Shown piece by piece: positions 33,914-42,439 of a DNA stretch of 56,519 bases. Numbering within the stretch: the stretch's first letter is position 1; every line of letters begins with the position of its first letter. This DNA is from an uncultured Eubacterium sp. (GTDB taxonomy: Bacteria > Bacillota > Clostridia > Lachnospirales > Lachnospiraceae). The stretch spans positions 1 through 56,519 of the forward strand of contig CAKRGF010000017.1 in the NCBI GenBank assembly GCA_934322085.1, in the 5' to 3' direction. The translations under genes were made by a program, and so were the position numbers. Under the pieces are notes generated by a model, which saw only the letters and a program-made list of their open reading frames with translations, did no database searches and was not told where the DNA came from.

Positions 33914-33954
33914 GATTAAAAATAATCAATATAAATGATTAAATTTAATCATTT
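33914..33954. promoter_or_regulatory. Paired operator-like repeats upstream of leuA
   Basis: Two 15-mers, GATTAAAAATAATCA (33914-33928) and GATTAAATTTAATCA (33937-33951), differ at two positions, are inverted repeats themselves, and start 23 bp apart, about two helical turns. The second lies in a perfect 22-bp palindrome (33933-33954). A TATGAT hexamer at 33971-33976 would be the leuA -10 box, and the palindrome then covers a poor -35 region. That is a usual place for an activator. The region also lies upstream of the divergent xylanase gene. Confidence 0.55.
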
Positions 33955-33989
33955 CCTTTTTACTAAAAGTATGATAACATATCATATAG

Positions 33990-34260
33990 CAAAAGGCAAT
34001 GACGAGGAATAGTAATTTCTTTTCTTTCTTGCAGAGAGCTGCCGGCTGGTGAAAGGCAGTAGAAGAATAGTTGTGAACTCGCCTCCGAGCTGTACATTTG
34101 AACCTTTAGTAGAATGTACCGGTCACCCACCGTTATGAGGGAAAGGCATGTTAGTGCTGATGAGGGCATGTCCACCGGACATGAAGTAGAGTGGTACCGC
34201 GAAGGATTATCTCTTTCGTCTCTACAACCACATTGGTTGTGGGGCACGGAAGTTTTTTTA
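33990..34260 (+). promoter_or_regulatory. T-box leader of leuA (leucine specifier)
   Basis: The T-box AGAGTGGTACCGCG is at 34188-34201. A terminator hairpin (TTTCGTCTCTACAA pairing with TTGTGGGGCACGGAA) with a run of seven T residues ends near 34258. In stem I, GTGAACTCGCC holds the leucine codon CTC (34078-34080) at the specifier position. TGGT in the bulge pairs with the NCCA end of a tRNA with discriminator A, which the tRNA-Leu in this window has. Uncharged tRNA-Leu should therefore allow leuA transcription. Confidence 0.93.
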
Positions 34261-34318
34261 TTTATACCACAAATCATCCAATCCCCTGCAGCAAAACAGT
34301 ATTTTAATAGGAAAAGAA

Positions 34319-36325
34319 ATGGAGAATTTGAACATGAAAAATTTTGACAAGTATGAAAAAGCCTATTTTATGCCACCGGAATGTACCTATGACTGGGTAA
34401 AAAAAGATTCCATTACAGAGCCGCCGATTTGGTGTTCCGTCGATTTGCGCGATGGTAACCAGGCGCTGATTGAACCAATGAGTTTGGACGAAAAATTGCA
34501 GTTTTTCCAGATGTTAGTAGATATCGGATTTAAGGAAATCGAAGTTGGGTTCCCTGCTGCATCGGAAACCGAGTACGAATTTATGCGTGCTTTGATTGAG
34601 AAAAACATGATTCCTGATGATGTTACTGTTCAGGTTCTGACTCAGGCAAGAGAACACATTATCAAAAAAACATTTGAGGCTGTAAAGGGTGCTCCTCACG
34701 CAGTTATTCATCTGTACAATTCCACATCGGTTGCACAGCGTGAGCAGGTATTTAAAAAATCCAAGGAGCAGATTAAACAGATTGCCGTTGACGGTGCGGT
34801 ACTTTTGAAAAAATTAGCAGACGAAACCGAAGGAAACTTCTCTTTCCAGTACAGTCCGGAAAGTTTTCCGGGAACGGAAGTGGATTATGCCGTTGATGTG
34901 TGCAATGCCGTTTTGGATGTATGGCAGCCAAAGAAGGAAAACAAAGCAATCATCAACATTCCTGCTACCGTCGAAAATGCAATGCCCCATGTATTCGCCA
35001 CTCAGGTGGAATACATTAACAAACATTTGAAATACCGCGATGCCGTTACGCTGTGTCTGCATCCTCATAATGACCGTGGTTCCGGTGTAGCGACAGCAGA
35101 ACTTGGTATGCTGGCAGGTGCCGAGCGTATTGAAGGTACTCTGTTTGGAAACGGTGAACGTACCGGTAACGTTGACATTGTTACTTTGGCAATGAATATG
35201 TTTACACATGGCGTAGACCCGAAACTGGATTTCTCCAACATGCCAAAAATCCGTGCGAATTATGAGAAATTCACAAGAATGCATGTTTATGAGCGTCAGC
35301 CATATGCCGGCGATTTGGTATTTACCGCATTCTCCGGTTCCCACCAGGATGCTATTGCCAAAGGCATGCAGTGGCGCGAAGACAAAAACTTGAAAATCTG
35401 GAGTGTTCCTTATCTGCCGGTTGACCCTAAAGATGTCGGACGTACCTATGACGGCGATGTAATCCGAATCAACAGCCAGTCTGGCAAGGGCGGTGTCAAC
35501 TATATTCTGAAACAGAATTTCGGTATTTCCATGCCGGATGCGATGCGAGAAGAAGTTGGCTATCTGATGAAACACGTTTCCGACGAGGAGCATAAAGAGC
35601 TGTCTCCACAGTGGGTTTATGAAATTTTCGAAGACAATTACATTAACCCGACACCTTATTTCCAGATTTCCGAATGCCACTTCAAACAGGTGGATGGCAT
35701 CATGGCAGAAGCAACCATTACCTGCGGTGACAAATCCACTATTGTGGATGCAAACGGAAACGGACGCTTAGATGCCGTAAGCAACACCATCAAACAGTTC
35801 TTTGGCATCAGTTATCAGTTGTCCACTTACGAAGAGCATGCTTTGACTCAGGGCTCCTCTTCCAAGGCAATTGCCTATGTCAGCATCACCTGTCAGGGCG
35901 ATGTATTCTGGGGCGTCGGCATTGACGAAGATATTATTTCGGCCTCCATTCACGCATTGTGCGTCTGCGTGAATAAACTGCCGGACATAAAAAAAAACGA
36001 TAATTTGAGAGATGAGCGGCTGGTCAGCATGATTAATTTCATGCAGGCCAATTACCAGACCATAACACTTGAAGATATGGCAGAACAGTTCCACTTAAGC
36101 GTGCCGTATTTAAGCAAATTCATCCATGAAAAATCCGGCAAAACATTTGGCGAACAGGTCACAAATATCCGGATGAAAAAAGCAAAAACACTTTTAAAAA
36201 ATGGAAATATGACCGTAGAAAATATTGCTGCGGCAGTCGGCTACCCAAGTGTGGAACATTTCAGCCGGACATTCAAAAAACTTTACGACAAAACACCGGT
36301 AGAATACCGGAATAGTGAAAAATAA
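34319..36325 (+). CDS. leuA: 2-isopropylmalate synthase fused to an AraC-type DNA-binding domain
   Basis: LeuA condenses acetyl-CoA and 2-oxoisovalerate, the first committed step of leucine synthesis, and is inhibited by leucine. Residues 35-330 are the catalytic TIM barrel: 'VDLRDGNQ' (R44, D45), metal-binding H248 and H250 with N251 in 'LHPHNDRG', and 'GTLFGNGERTGNVD'. A middle domain and the leucine-binding C-terminal domain run to about 556. From 562 to 668 follows a full AraC-type double helix-turn-helix ('LEDMAEQFHLSVPYLSKFIH', 'VENIAAAVGYPSVEHFSRTF', then 'PVEYR'). I know no standard LeuA with this tail. The join lies on nine A residues (35989-35997). The ATG at 34334, with GGAG upstream, is an alternative start. 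No leuB, leuC or leuD follows; a terminator does. Confidence 0.93.
   Translation: MENLNMKNFDKYEKAYFMPPECTYDWVKKDSITEPPIWCSVDLRDGNQALIEPMSLDEKLQFFQMLVDIGFKEIEVGFPAASETEYEFMRALIEKNMIPDDVTVQVLTQAREHIIKKTFEAVKGAPHAVIHLYNSTSVAQREQVFKKSKEQIKQIAVDGAVLLKKLADETEGNFSFQYSPESFPGTEVDYAVDVCNAVLDVWQPKKENKAIINIPATVENAMPHVFATQVEYINKHLKYRDAVTLCLHPHNDRGSGVATAELGMLAGAERIEGTLFGNGERTGNVDIVTLAMNMFTHGVDPKLDFSNMPKIRANYEKFTRMHVYERQPYAGDLVFTAFSGSHQDAIAKGMQWREDKNLKIWSVPYLPVDPKDVGRTYDGDVIRINSQSGKGGVNYILKQNFGISMPDAMREEVGYLMKHVSDEEHKELSPQWVYEIFEDNYINPTPYFQISECHFKQVDGIMAEATITCGDKSTIVDANGNGRLDAVSNTIKQFFGISYQLSTYEEHALTQGSSSKAIAYVSITCQGDVFWGVGIDEDIISASIHALCVCVNKLPDIKKNDNLRDERLVSMINFMQANYQTITLEDMAEQFHLSVPYLSKFIHEKSGKTFGEQVTNIRMKKAKTLLKNGNMTVENIAAAVGYPSVEHFSRTFKKLYDKTPVEYRNSEK
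35989..35997 (+). other. A9 slippage tract at the LeuA/AraC domain join
   Basis: Nine consecutive A residues within codons 557-560. One extra A in the mRNA gives AAA-CGA-TAA, ending the protein at residue 561. One fewer A gives ACG-ATA-ATT-TGA, ending it three codons after the run. Either change yields a LeuA of normal length without the DNA-binding part. Runs of this length are known sites of RNA polymerase slippage in AT-rich bacteria. Confidence 0.6.
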
Positions 36326-36328
36326 ACA

Positions 36329-36372
36329 ATACCAAAAGAACCACCGAGAATACACGGTGGTTCTTTTGGTAT
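36329..36372. terminator. Bidirectional terminator after leuA
   Basis: A perfect 18-bp stem (ATACCAAAAGAACCACCG and complement) with an 8-base loop. It lies four bases after the leuA stop and directly against the stop of the convergent lipoprotein gene. Confidence 0.9.
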
Positions 36373-37437
36373 TTAGTTGTTTTGTATTCTCAAGCGCCAC
36401 TTTTCCTCTGCCTGTGACGATTTCACTTTTTCCATATACCAGTGTACACTGCCGGACTGCCCGTTAAAAACTTTTTTCTCCTGTACTTTTTCTGCAACTG
36501 ACTCACCCTGTTCTTTCGTGATTCCAAACTGCATCAATGTTTTTACTAACGCATCTTTTTCAGCCCTTGTCAACTGTAATTTTGCACTGTCTATGTTACT
36601 CACAATATCTGCTTCAATATCACAATAGAGTGAAAATTCATATTCAGCCTGAAGAAGTTTTTTATTTGAAATATAATATGTAACACTATTTTGCAATACA
36701 TCTGAGCCGTCCATTCCATAAAAGGATGCTTTCTTAATTTTTCCTCCTGGCAAAATAGAATCAGCCATAAATGCTTCCGTTATTTCATTAGGAATTACTT
36801 CCTTTAGTACATCCGGCATAAAGACAAAACTAACCGGTATCTCCACACTCATTACATTATAAAAATGATGCTCCTCCTCATCATCGTAAAATCTAAAACA
36901 AATCCCCTTTTTCCCAATCACGCAATCTTTTAATTGTGAATCCATCTGTTTGTCCACAACTTGTTTTGTCAAATCGGAAAAGCCCATCTGTTCTAACTTC
37001 TGAAGCAATTTCACTTGTTCTTCTTTCGTCTTAAAATGCACTTCAAAATACTTTTTTGTGACAAAATCCCCTATCTCATTCTCCAAGCCATAGCTTGTTT
37101 CCTCACACCAGCGGCGCAGCGTAACAAGCGGGTCTTCCCACTCATCGTTTTCACCATACTCCATTTTACAGCCCGGTATTTTACCTGAATCAATACTGGT
37201 AAACAGTGTTTTTAATTGTTTTAAAATCTCCTGATTTTCAGGAATTGCATTCCATCTTATTTCCTGAATCGTTTCTGCTTTTTGTTTTTGTATTTCCTTT
37301 TCTACCTCCACCATATTATTGCAGACCGGAACAGCCATTTTGGACATCTGGCTGATAACCGCATCCTTTGCCGGTTCCGCTTCACATCCACTACAAAGTA
37401 AGACTGCGGCAATACCTGCTAAAATTATTTTTTTCAT
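36373..37437 (-). CDS. Lipoprotein of unknown function, ABC operon
   Basis: A 354-residue protein I do not recognise. It has a lipoprotein signal with lipobox LCSGC (C18), so it should sit on the outer face of the membrane. The mature part is mixed alpha/beta with many lysines and glutamates, and paralogous-looking segments (EEQVKLLQKLEQMGFSDLTK; EKDALVKTLMQFGITKEQGE) suggest two related halves. It is the last gene of gntR-ATPase-permease-lipoprotein, 20 bases after the permease, so it probably works with that ABC exporter or senses the same signal. Confidence 0.75.
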   Translation of the reverse strand: MKKIILAGIAAVLLCSGCEAEPAKDAVISQMSKMAVPVCNNMVEVEKEIQKQKAETIQEIRWNAIPENQEILKQLKTLFTSIDSGKIPGCKMEYGENDEWEDPLVTLRRWCEETSYGLENEIGDFVTKKYFEVHFKTKEEQVKLLQKLEQMGFSDLTKQVVDKQMDSQLKDCVIGKKGICFRFYDDEEEHHFYNVMSVEIPVSFVFMPDVLKEVIPNEITEAFMADSILPGGKIKKASFYGMDGSDVLQNSVTYYISNKKLLQAEYEFSLYCDIEADIVSNIDSAKLQLTRAEKDALVKTLMQFGITKEQGESVAEKVQEKKVFNGQSGSVHWYMEKVKSSQAEEKWRLRIQNN

Positions 37438-37457
37438 CCTGTTTCACTCCTCTCCAT

Positions 37458-38552
37458 CTATTGAAACGATATCGACAGCATTTTCTTCATAAAAAGATAT
37501 ACCAATGTTCCAAAAACAATGCTGAGCATAATAAACACCAGCAGACAATCGCCTCCACTAACACGGTATCCAACAAAATATGCTCCCAAAAGTCCAAAAG
37601 CTGTTCCAAAACATACTCCCATTCCTGCACTGATAAATGACCTTGCAGATTTCTTCTGTACAACAATACCAGTTCTTGCCATATCTACACGGCCTGAAAT
37701 CCAGTAAGCAAGCCCGCCTATAATAAATATCGTTGCAAAGGCAGCAAACAGCATAAGCCAGAAATTGGAATAATTGACAATTATGTAATAGGAAGAGCTT
37801 TCCATCTGGCTGCACATGTCAGTGGAACGAAAACCACTTCCGACACACAAACCAAAATACTGCCCCCACTCCCGGTATTTTGGAATATCAAGCTGCATTT
37901 CTCTGAAAAACCAGCCATCATATAATAATACATAGCCAACACTCCACAAATAAATGGGTGCGAAACTCATACCAGTTCCAATCAGTGCAGCCACAATCCC
38001 CCTGCTCACAAGAATATGCGCAAGTAAAAAAATAGAATACAATGCAAGCATCATAAGGATAAGCTGCAGTCCAAGCTGTATTAACTGCCACATCGTGTTA
38101 TTTCCCATGATAATATCACTATAAGCAATCCCTGACAGGTTTTTCCAAAATTCTGTAATATAGCAATTTCTTACATAAATCATTCCCAGTAAAACAGTAA
38201 TTCCAGACAATAAAATTGTACCATACCCACACAATGCTTTTGCAAGGAAACGTTCTTTTTGAGTAAATGGCAGGCTCAGCAGGTACTCCTGTGTACTCTT
38301 TTTATACCAATCCGAAAATTGAAAAATAGACATAACAGCAATACAGCCAACAATTAAAATAGAAGCGCTCCCAAGCATCTTACAAAATCCAAAATTAATT
38401 CCTCCCCCCAAATAAAACGAACCATCTTCAAAGGCCCCCTTAAATTCATGCATCATCAAGATAGTAAATAACACCCCGGCAATTATCCCGGCAAGTGCAA
38501 ACCAGCGCATACGTTTGCCCTCATAAAGAAATACTGCTTTTTTTCGGCTCAT
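37458..38552 (-). CDS. ABC transporter permease (YtrA-operon type)
   Basis: A 364-residue integral membrane protein with about eight hydrophobic helices, starting with 'FALAGIIAGVLFTILMM'. It has the layout of ABC-2 type permeases: an external segment after the first helix and 'YKKSTQEYLLSLPFTQKERFLAKAL', a cytoplasmic motif common in such permeases. The substrate is unknown; related GntR-linked ABC systems respond to cell-wall-active peptides. Its start overlaps the ATPase gene's stop by one base, indicating coupling. Confidence 0.85.
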   Translation of the reverse strand: MSRKKAVFLYEGKRMRWFALAGIIAGVLFTILMMHEFKGAFEDGSFYLGGGINFGFCKMLGSASILIVGCIAVMSIFQFSDWYKKSTQEYLLSLPFTQKERFLAKALCGYGTILLSGITVLLGMIYVRNCYITEFWKNLSGIAYSDIIMGNNTMWQLIQLGLQLILMMLALYSIFLLAHILVSRGIVAALIGTGMSFAPIYLWSVGYVLLYDGWFFREMQLDIPKYREWGQYFGLCVGSGFRSTDMCSQMESSSYYIIVNYSNFWLMLFAAFATIFIIGGLAYWISGRVDMARTGIVVQKKSARSFISAGMGVCFGTAFGLLGAYFVGYRVSGGDCLLVFIMLSIVFGTLVYLFMKKMLSISFQ

Positions 38553-39460
38553 TAATTGTCACCTCCCATAATATAATCAGCATCGTTTTGTCGATTCATG
38601 TAAATAAAACTCTCTTCAAGTCCCATCGGCATCTGCTCAACCACAACCGCTCCCTGTTTCCTCATTTCTTCTTCAAAAATCTCATCCGTTCCCGGTAGTA
38701 CAACCGTGTACACACTTCCCACATTAGAAATATGACAAACATCCTTTCGATGATATAATTCTCCCGGTGCCCCTTCCGGAAACACAAGCTGATACTTGGC
38801 CATCTTAGCGGTTACCTCTTCTAATTCATCCTGAACATAAATACGTCCATCGCGAATCAGCGTTACATCATCACATATTTTCTCCAGTTCACTAAGATGG
38901 TGAGAAGAAATAAGAACCATCATATCGTTATTTTCTACAGATGTAACAAGGATATCCAGTAAATCTTTTTTTGCTATCGCATCCAGCCCAGACGTTGGTT
39001 CATCCAAAATCATCACTTCCGGTTTTCTTGCCATATTCAGCATAAAGGATACCCGCATCTGCTGCCCTTTGGACAACTGACTGATTCTTTTATTTGTATT
39101 TACCTGAAAAATTAAATTCAGTTTTTCAAACTCATCTTTTGAAAAATCCGGATACAAATTCTTGTATAAAGCCACCATTTTTTTCACTTTATAACTGCTA
39201 AACATATGATTACTGTCTGCCACATAACCAATCTTTTCTTTAACTGCCGTATTTTCATATACTGTTTTACCATCAAGTGTCACCGTCCCTTGATCCGGCT
39301 TATAAATCCCAGTAAGACATTTAATTATAGTTGTTTTGCCGGAACCATTATGTCCAATCAGACCATGTATGCTTCCTTTATTAATTTGCAGATTAATACC
39401 CTCTACTGTATAATTTCCTGATTCTCCATATCCTTTACAAAGCCCTCTCACCTCAAACAT
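38552..39460 (-). CDS. ABC transporter ATP-binding protein
   Basis: The 302-residue ATPase of the GntR-linked ABC exporter. Walker A is 'GHNGSGKTT' (36-44), the signature motif appears as 'LSKGQQMR' (the second G of LSGGQ is replaced by K), Walker B is 'VMILDEPTSGLD' and the switch histidine is in 'LISSHHLSELE'. The last 80 residues form the extra domain usual in ABC-2 type exporter ATPases. It overlaps gntR by eight bases and the permease by one. Confidence 0.93.
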   Translation of the reverse strand: MFEVRGLCKGYGESGNYTVEGINLQINKGSIHGLIGHNGSGKTTIIKCLTGIYKPDQGTVTLDGKTVYENTAVKEKIGYVADSNHMFSSYKVKKMVALYKNLYPDFSKDEFEKLNLIFQVNTNKRISQLSKGQQMRVSFMLNMARKPEVMILDEPTSGLDAIAKKDLLDILVTSVENNDMMVLISSHHLSELEKICDDVTLIRDGRIYVQDELEEVTAKMAKYQLVFPEGAPGELYHRKDVCHISNVGSVYTVVLPGTDEIFEEEMRKQGAVVVEQMPMGLEESFIYMNRQNDADYIMGGDN

Positions 39461-39845
39461 GTTGCTCTCCTCCTTGCAGATTTTCCAATATTTCTTCTAT
39501 CAAGTGCACAATCTCTTCTTGTTTCATCCCCTGATAAATCAATTCCATGCAATCTTCCTTTAACTGATTTGTCACTTTCCGGATCACTTCCTCATTTTTT
39601 ATTTTATCCGGTACTGCTGCAATATACGCTCCTTTTCCCCGTAAAGTTTCAATCATTCCCTGACTCTCCATGATCCGGTAAGCCTTTGCAACAGTTCCAG
39701 GTGTTACTTCCAGCTGTATTGCCAGTTTTCTCACAGATGGTATCGCATCACCCGGCTTTAAATACCCTTGCAGTGTCATATACTTATACTGCGATATAAT
39801 CTGCTCATAAATCGGCTGCGAACTGCGAAAATCTAATTGTATCAT
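39453..39845 (-). CDS. GntR-family repressor, YtrA type
   Basis: A 130-residue regulator with a GntR winged helix (residues 10-75; 'PIYEQIISQYKYM', 'PSVRKLAIQLEVTPGTVAKAYRIMESQGMIETLRGKGAYI') and only a short helical C-terminus, which is the YtrA subfamily. Such proteins repress their own operon of ABC transporter genes and respond to envelope stress or peptides. It is the first gene of the operon, and a palindromic operator lies directly downstream of its promoter, supporting autoregulation. Confidence 0.93.
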   Translation of the reverse strand: MIQLDFRSSQPIYEQIISQYKYMTLQGYLKPGDAIPSVRKLAIQLEVTPGTVAKAYRIMESQGMIETLRGKGAYIAAVPDKIKNEEVIRKVTNQLKEDCMELIYQGMKQEEIVHLIEEILENLQGGEQHV

Positions 39846-39891
39846 CCGCTTCCAAACGCCTCCTTTTACATTATACTTTATTGCATTAACT

Positions 39892-39952
39892 GTATCACTC
39901 GTACTAGTACAGTCGATACGATAACTATAACATTATCTTTTATATTTGTCAA
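39892..39952 (-). promoter_or_regulatory. Promoter and GntR operator of the ABC operon
   Basis: Minus-strand TTGACA (39947-39952) and TATAGT (39924-39929) have a 17-base spacer. Just downstream is a 28-bp palindrome (39892-39919): GTATC, four bases, the perfect GTACTAGTAC core, four bases, GATAC. A repressor bound there would block the start site; the divided symmetric form fits a GntR dimer or tetramer. Confidence 0.8.
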
Positions 39953-39953
39953 T

Positions 39954-39986
39954 CTAAAAATAAGGCACTGATTTACACCAATGCCT
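39954..39986 (-). terminator. Terminator of the 785-residue repeat protein gene
   Basis: Minus-strand hairpin AGGCATTG/CAGTGCCT with one wobble pair, followed by TATTTTTAG, 28 bases after the stop codon. Confidence 0.75.
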
Positions 39987-40014
39987 CATTTCTATTCCAT
40001 ATTCTAAAACAAGT

Positions 40015-42372
40015 TTATTTTTTATAATTAAAGCAAACGCCATACTGGCCAATTGCCTTCTTGCTGGTACGTAAAATCTTAACATAATAAGTACCCTTTG
40101 CTTTCAGCTTATATTTCACAATCTTACAATCCGAACTGGTATCCTTCATATGTTTAGTATCAAAATAATACGTTTTAACGGCCTTCTTCTTACCTTTTTT
40201 GTAAATCACCGCCTTAAAACTACCGGATGAAAGCATGTTATTATAAATAGTCAGAGCCCCCTGTTTCTTATCTGTCTTTGAAAAACGATACCATCTTGTA
40301 TTTGCTTTGTCCTCATTAAAATAATACCCAAAACGGTAATAATCATCATTTGACTCAATATCAGAATCCGTCTTATACAGATTTACCGCTTTCTTTTTCG
40401 TCTTTCCATATGAATTCTTTGCCAAATGCTGATAATCCGATTCATATGCCGCAATCTGGCTCACACATCCGGCTTTTGCCATAATCTTTAACCGGTATTC
40501 ACCTTTCTTTAGAGCAAACTGGATATCCTTTGCTGTCGTACCATTCATATGCGTGTACAAATCAAACTTCTTACCCTTCTTCACCGAAATCTGTTTGGAA
40601 ACGGAAGTCCATTTGGAACCATTTTTCTTTTGAACTTCAATTTTCATGTTCGGCGCGGTAACAAGATTCAAATCAACAATTCGAACAATCACACCGCCAT
40701 TTGTTTTCTTTGTAAATGGCAGATACTGTACTGTTCCATTTGCCATGAAATAATTTTCGTTGATATCCTCACCAAGTTTTAACGCCGTCAATTCCGGACA
40801 GACAAATGCATTATGAATCTTAAAGGTACCGGTTATTTTTTCCGGTGTTTTCAGATAAAGAACATCTCCCATTTTCACCTGTTTACAGTTGTTTACTTCT
40901 TTTTTGTCTGCATCATAAAGTTTTACTTCTTCACTGGCATAGTAGTAAAAGATGCCGGACTCTTTCATGGTTAAGGTAATAAACTGATTCTGCATCGATG
41001 AATCATACGAATAAGCGCCGCTCACCGCATCAAATGCCTCGCCGGTACAATCAATTGATTTCGCATTCCTGCGTTTTGCCTGCTCTTCCTTCTGCTTTTT
41101 CTCATATTCCGTGAAAGAAGTATAAAATGTATCTTTTTTTGCCTGCCACTCTTTTGAAATGCAGTCACCAATTTCTGTCCAGCAAAATGCATCTTTTCCG
41201 ATTTCCTTTAATGAAGCCGGAAAATTAATTTTCATAAGTTTTTTGCAGTTATAAAATGCATTTGCACCTATTGTCTTTATGGTCGAAGGCAGCTTAACTT
41301 CCTTCATATTAAAATTACGGAACATTTCATCCGGAACTGTCTCAACGCCTTCCGGAATTTCAAGCGTCTCCTCTTCTGCCTTTTTCTTAGCATCTGCTTT
41401 GTCAGCAAATTCGGTAAGATATGTTTTATCAATAACCACATAGTCACCGGCAAAGGAAATCCGCTCAGGCATCTGACGCATTGCCTCTTTTTCTCCTATC
41501 GTGCCAAGTAAGACGGCAACGCTCTCCTTCGTCAAATCCTTTGACAAAACACTATATTGAATACCCGCCGGTAAAGGCTCGCCATCTTCCACAATACTTT
41601 TTACACCGGCAGGAATTGTAAATTCTTTCAATTCTTTTACCGGTACATAGTTGTCATCGCCTAAATCATTCGTAAATGCACTCGTCAAAATACTCTCGCA
41701 GGAAGGCTTTACCTCCGCCTGCTTCGCATAAAGAGCAAGGTACATCAAAGTGTCACCTTTTTTGTTATAAATAGCACCTTTATATGAGCTAAAATTCTTA
41801 TCGTTCTTATTTACCACATAAGCCCTCGTATCAAACTGATTCAAACTGATATCATTCAGTGATTTAATGGCAGATGTAAACGTCAACTGCTCTAATGGCG
41901 TATCATTGATCACACCTTTCTCATCCACCCGGTTATAAGCATATAAATCAGCCGGTGTTGATACCTTCTTCAATTTTTTACATTTGTAGAAAGAAAAATT
42001 TCCAATATACTTAACGCTGTTTGGAATTGTGACATTTGTAAGCGCTGTATTGTAAAAGGCATACCCGGAAATCTTTTTCAGTGTCGATGGAAGTTGTACC
42101 TTTTTTAACTTTTTACAATTTTTAAAGGCATTCTTAGAAATGGTAGTGACACCTTTTTTTATCACAACCTTCTTAATATTTTTCGTTTTTGACTTCTTGC
42201 CAAACACCATGCTCTTTGGCATCTCACCTTTTCCACTAATGGTAAGTGTTGTTCCTTTCACTTTGTAAGTCACCTTACCGGCTGCATCCACAGGGGCTGC
42301 CGGTACTGCCGGAGTAATCAGTGATAACACCAAAGCACCTGTCATCACCGAACCAATTATTTTTTTACTCAT
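40015..42372 (-). CDS. Secreted BspA-like leucine-rich repeat protein with C-terminal beta domains
   Basis: A 785-residue exported protein. I chose the ATG at 42372 with GGAGG seven bases upstream, starting MSKKIIGSVMTGALVLSL. After the signal peptide there are LRR_5 (BspA-type) repeats in two blocks, about 45-130 and 340-410 ('ISKNAFKNCKKLKKVQLPS', 'IGANAFYNCKKLMKINFP'). The last 330 residues look like two beta-sandwich units of the bacterial pre-peptidase C-terminal type ('GIFYYYASEEVKLYDAD', 'RWYRFSKTDKKQGALTIYN', 'KGTYYVKILRTSKKAIGQY'). BspA-like proteins commonly mediate adhesion. The upstream region shares a 16-bp motif with the other LRR gene at 44231-46189. Confidence 0.85.
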   Translation of the reverse strand: MSKKIIGSVMTGALVLSLITPAVPAAPVDAAGKVTYKVKGTTLTISGKGEMPKSMVFGKKSKTKNIKKVVIKKGVTTISKNAFKNCKKLKKVQLPSTLKKISGYAFYNTALTNVTIPNSVKYIGNFSFYKCKKLKKVSTPADLYAYNRVDEKGVINDTPLEQLTFTSAIKSLNDISLNQFDTRAYVVNKNDKNFSSYKGAIYNKKGDTLMYLALYAKQAEVKPSCESILTSAFTNDLGDDNYVPVKELKEFTIPAGVKSIVEDGEPLPAGIQYSVLSKDLTKESVAVLLGTIGEKEAMRQMPERISFAGDYVVIDKTYLTEFADKADAKKKAEEETLEIPEGVETVPDEMFRNFNMKEVKLPSTIKTIGANAFYNCKKLMKINFPASLKEIGKDAFCWTEIGDCISKEWQAKKDTFYTSFTEYEKKQKEEQAKRRNAKSIDCTGEAFDAVSGAYSYDSSMQNQFITLTMKESGIFYYYASEEVKLYDADKKEVNNCKQVKMGDVLYLKTPEKITGTFKIHNAFVCPELTALKLGEDINENYFMANGTVQYLPFTKKTNGGVIVRIVDLNLVTAPNMKIEVQKKNGSKWTSVSKQISVKKGKKFDLYTHMNGTTAKDIQFALKKGEYRLKIMAKAGCVSQIAAYESDYQHLAKNSYGKTKKKAVNLYKTDSDIESNDDYYRFGYYFNEDKANTRWYRFSKTDKKQGALTIYNNMLSSGSFKAVIYKKGKKKAVKTYYFDTKHMKDTSSDCKIVKYKLKAKGTYYVKILRTSKKAIGQYGVCFNYKK

Positions 42373-42423
42373 AGCCATTCCTCCTTTGTTTTTCATTCTA
42401 ATAATAAAACGATTTCCATGACA

Positions 42424-42439
42424 GAAAAGTTGCATTTTT
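42424..42439 (-). promoter_or_regulatory. Shared motif upstream of LRR gene (copy 1)
   Basis: AAAAATGCAACTTTTC on the minus strand, 52 bases upstream of the LRR start codon, followed nine bases later by AATCGT and then an AT-rich -10 region (TATTAT). The same motif, spacing and AATCGT occur upstream of the second LRR gene at 46242-46257. Confidence 0.6.

Noticed and set aside
34814..35680. 288-codon minus-strand frame inside leuA
   Set aside because: It is antisense to the conserved LeuA catalytic domain and has no recognisable motif. It is a by-product of codon use on the coding strand.
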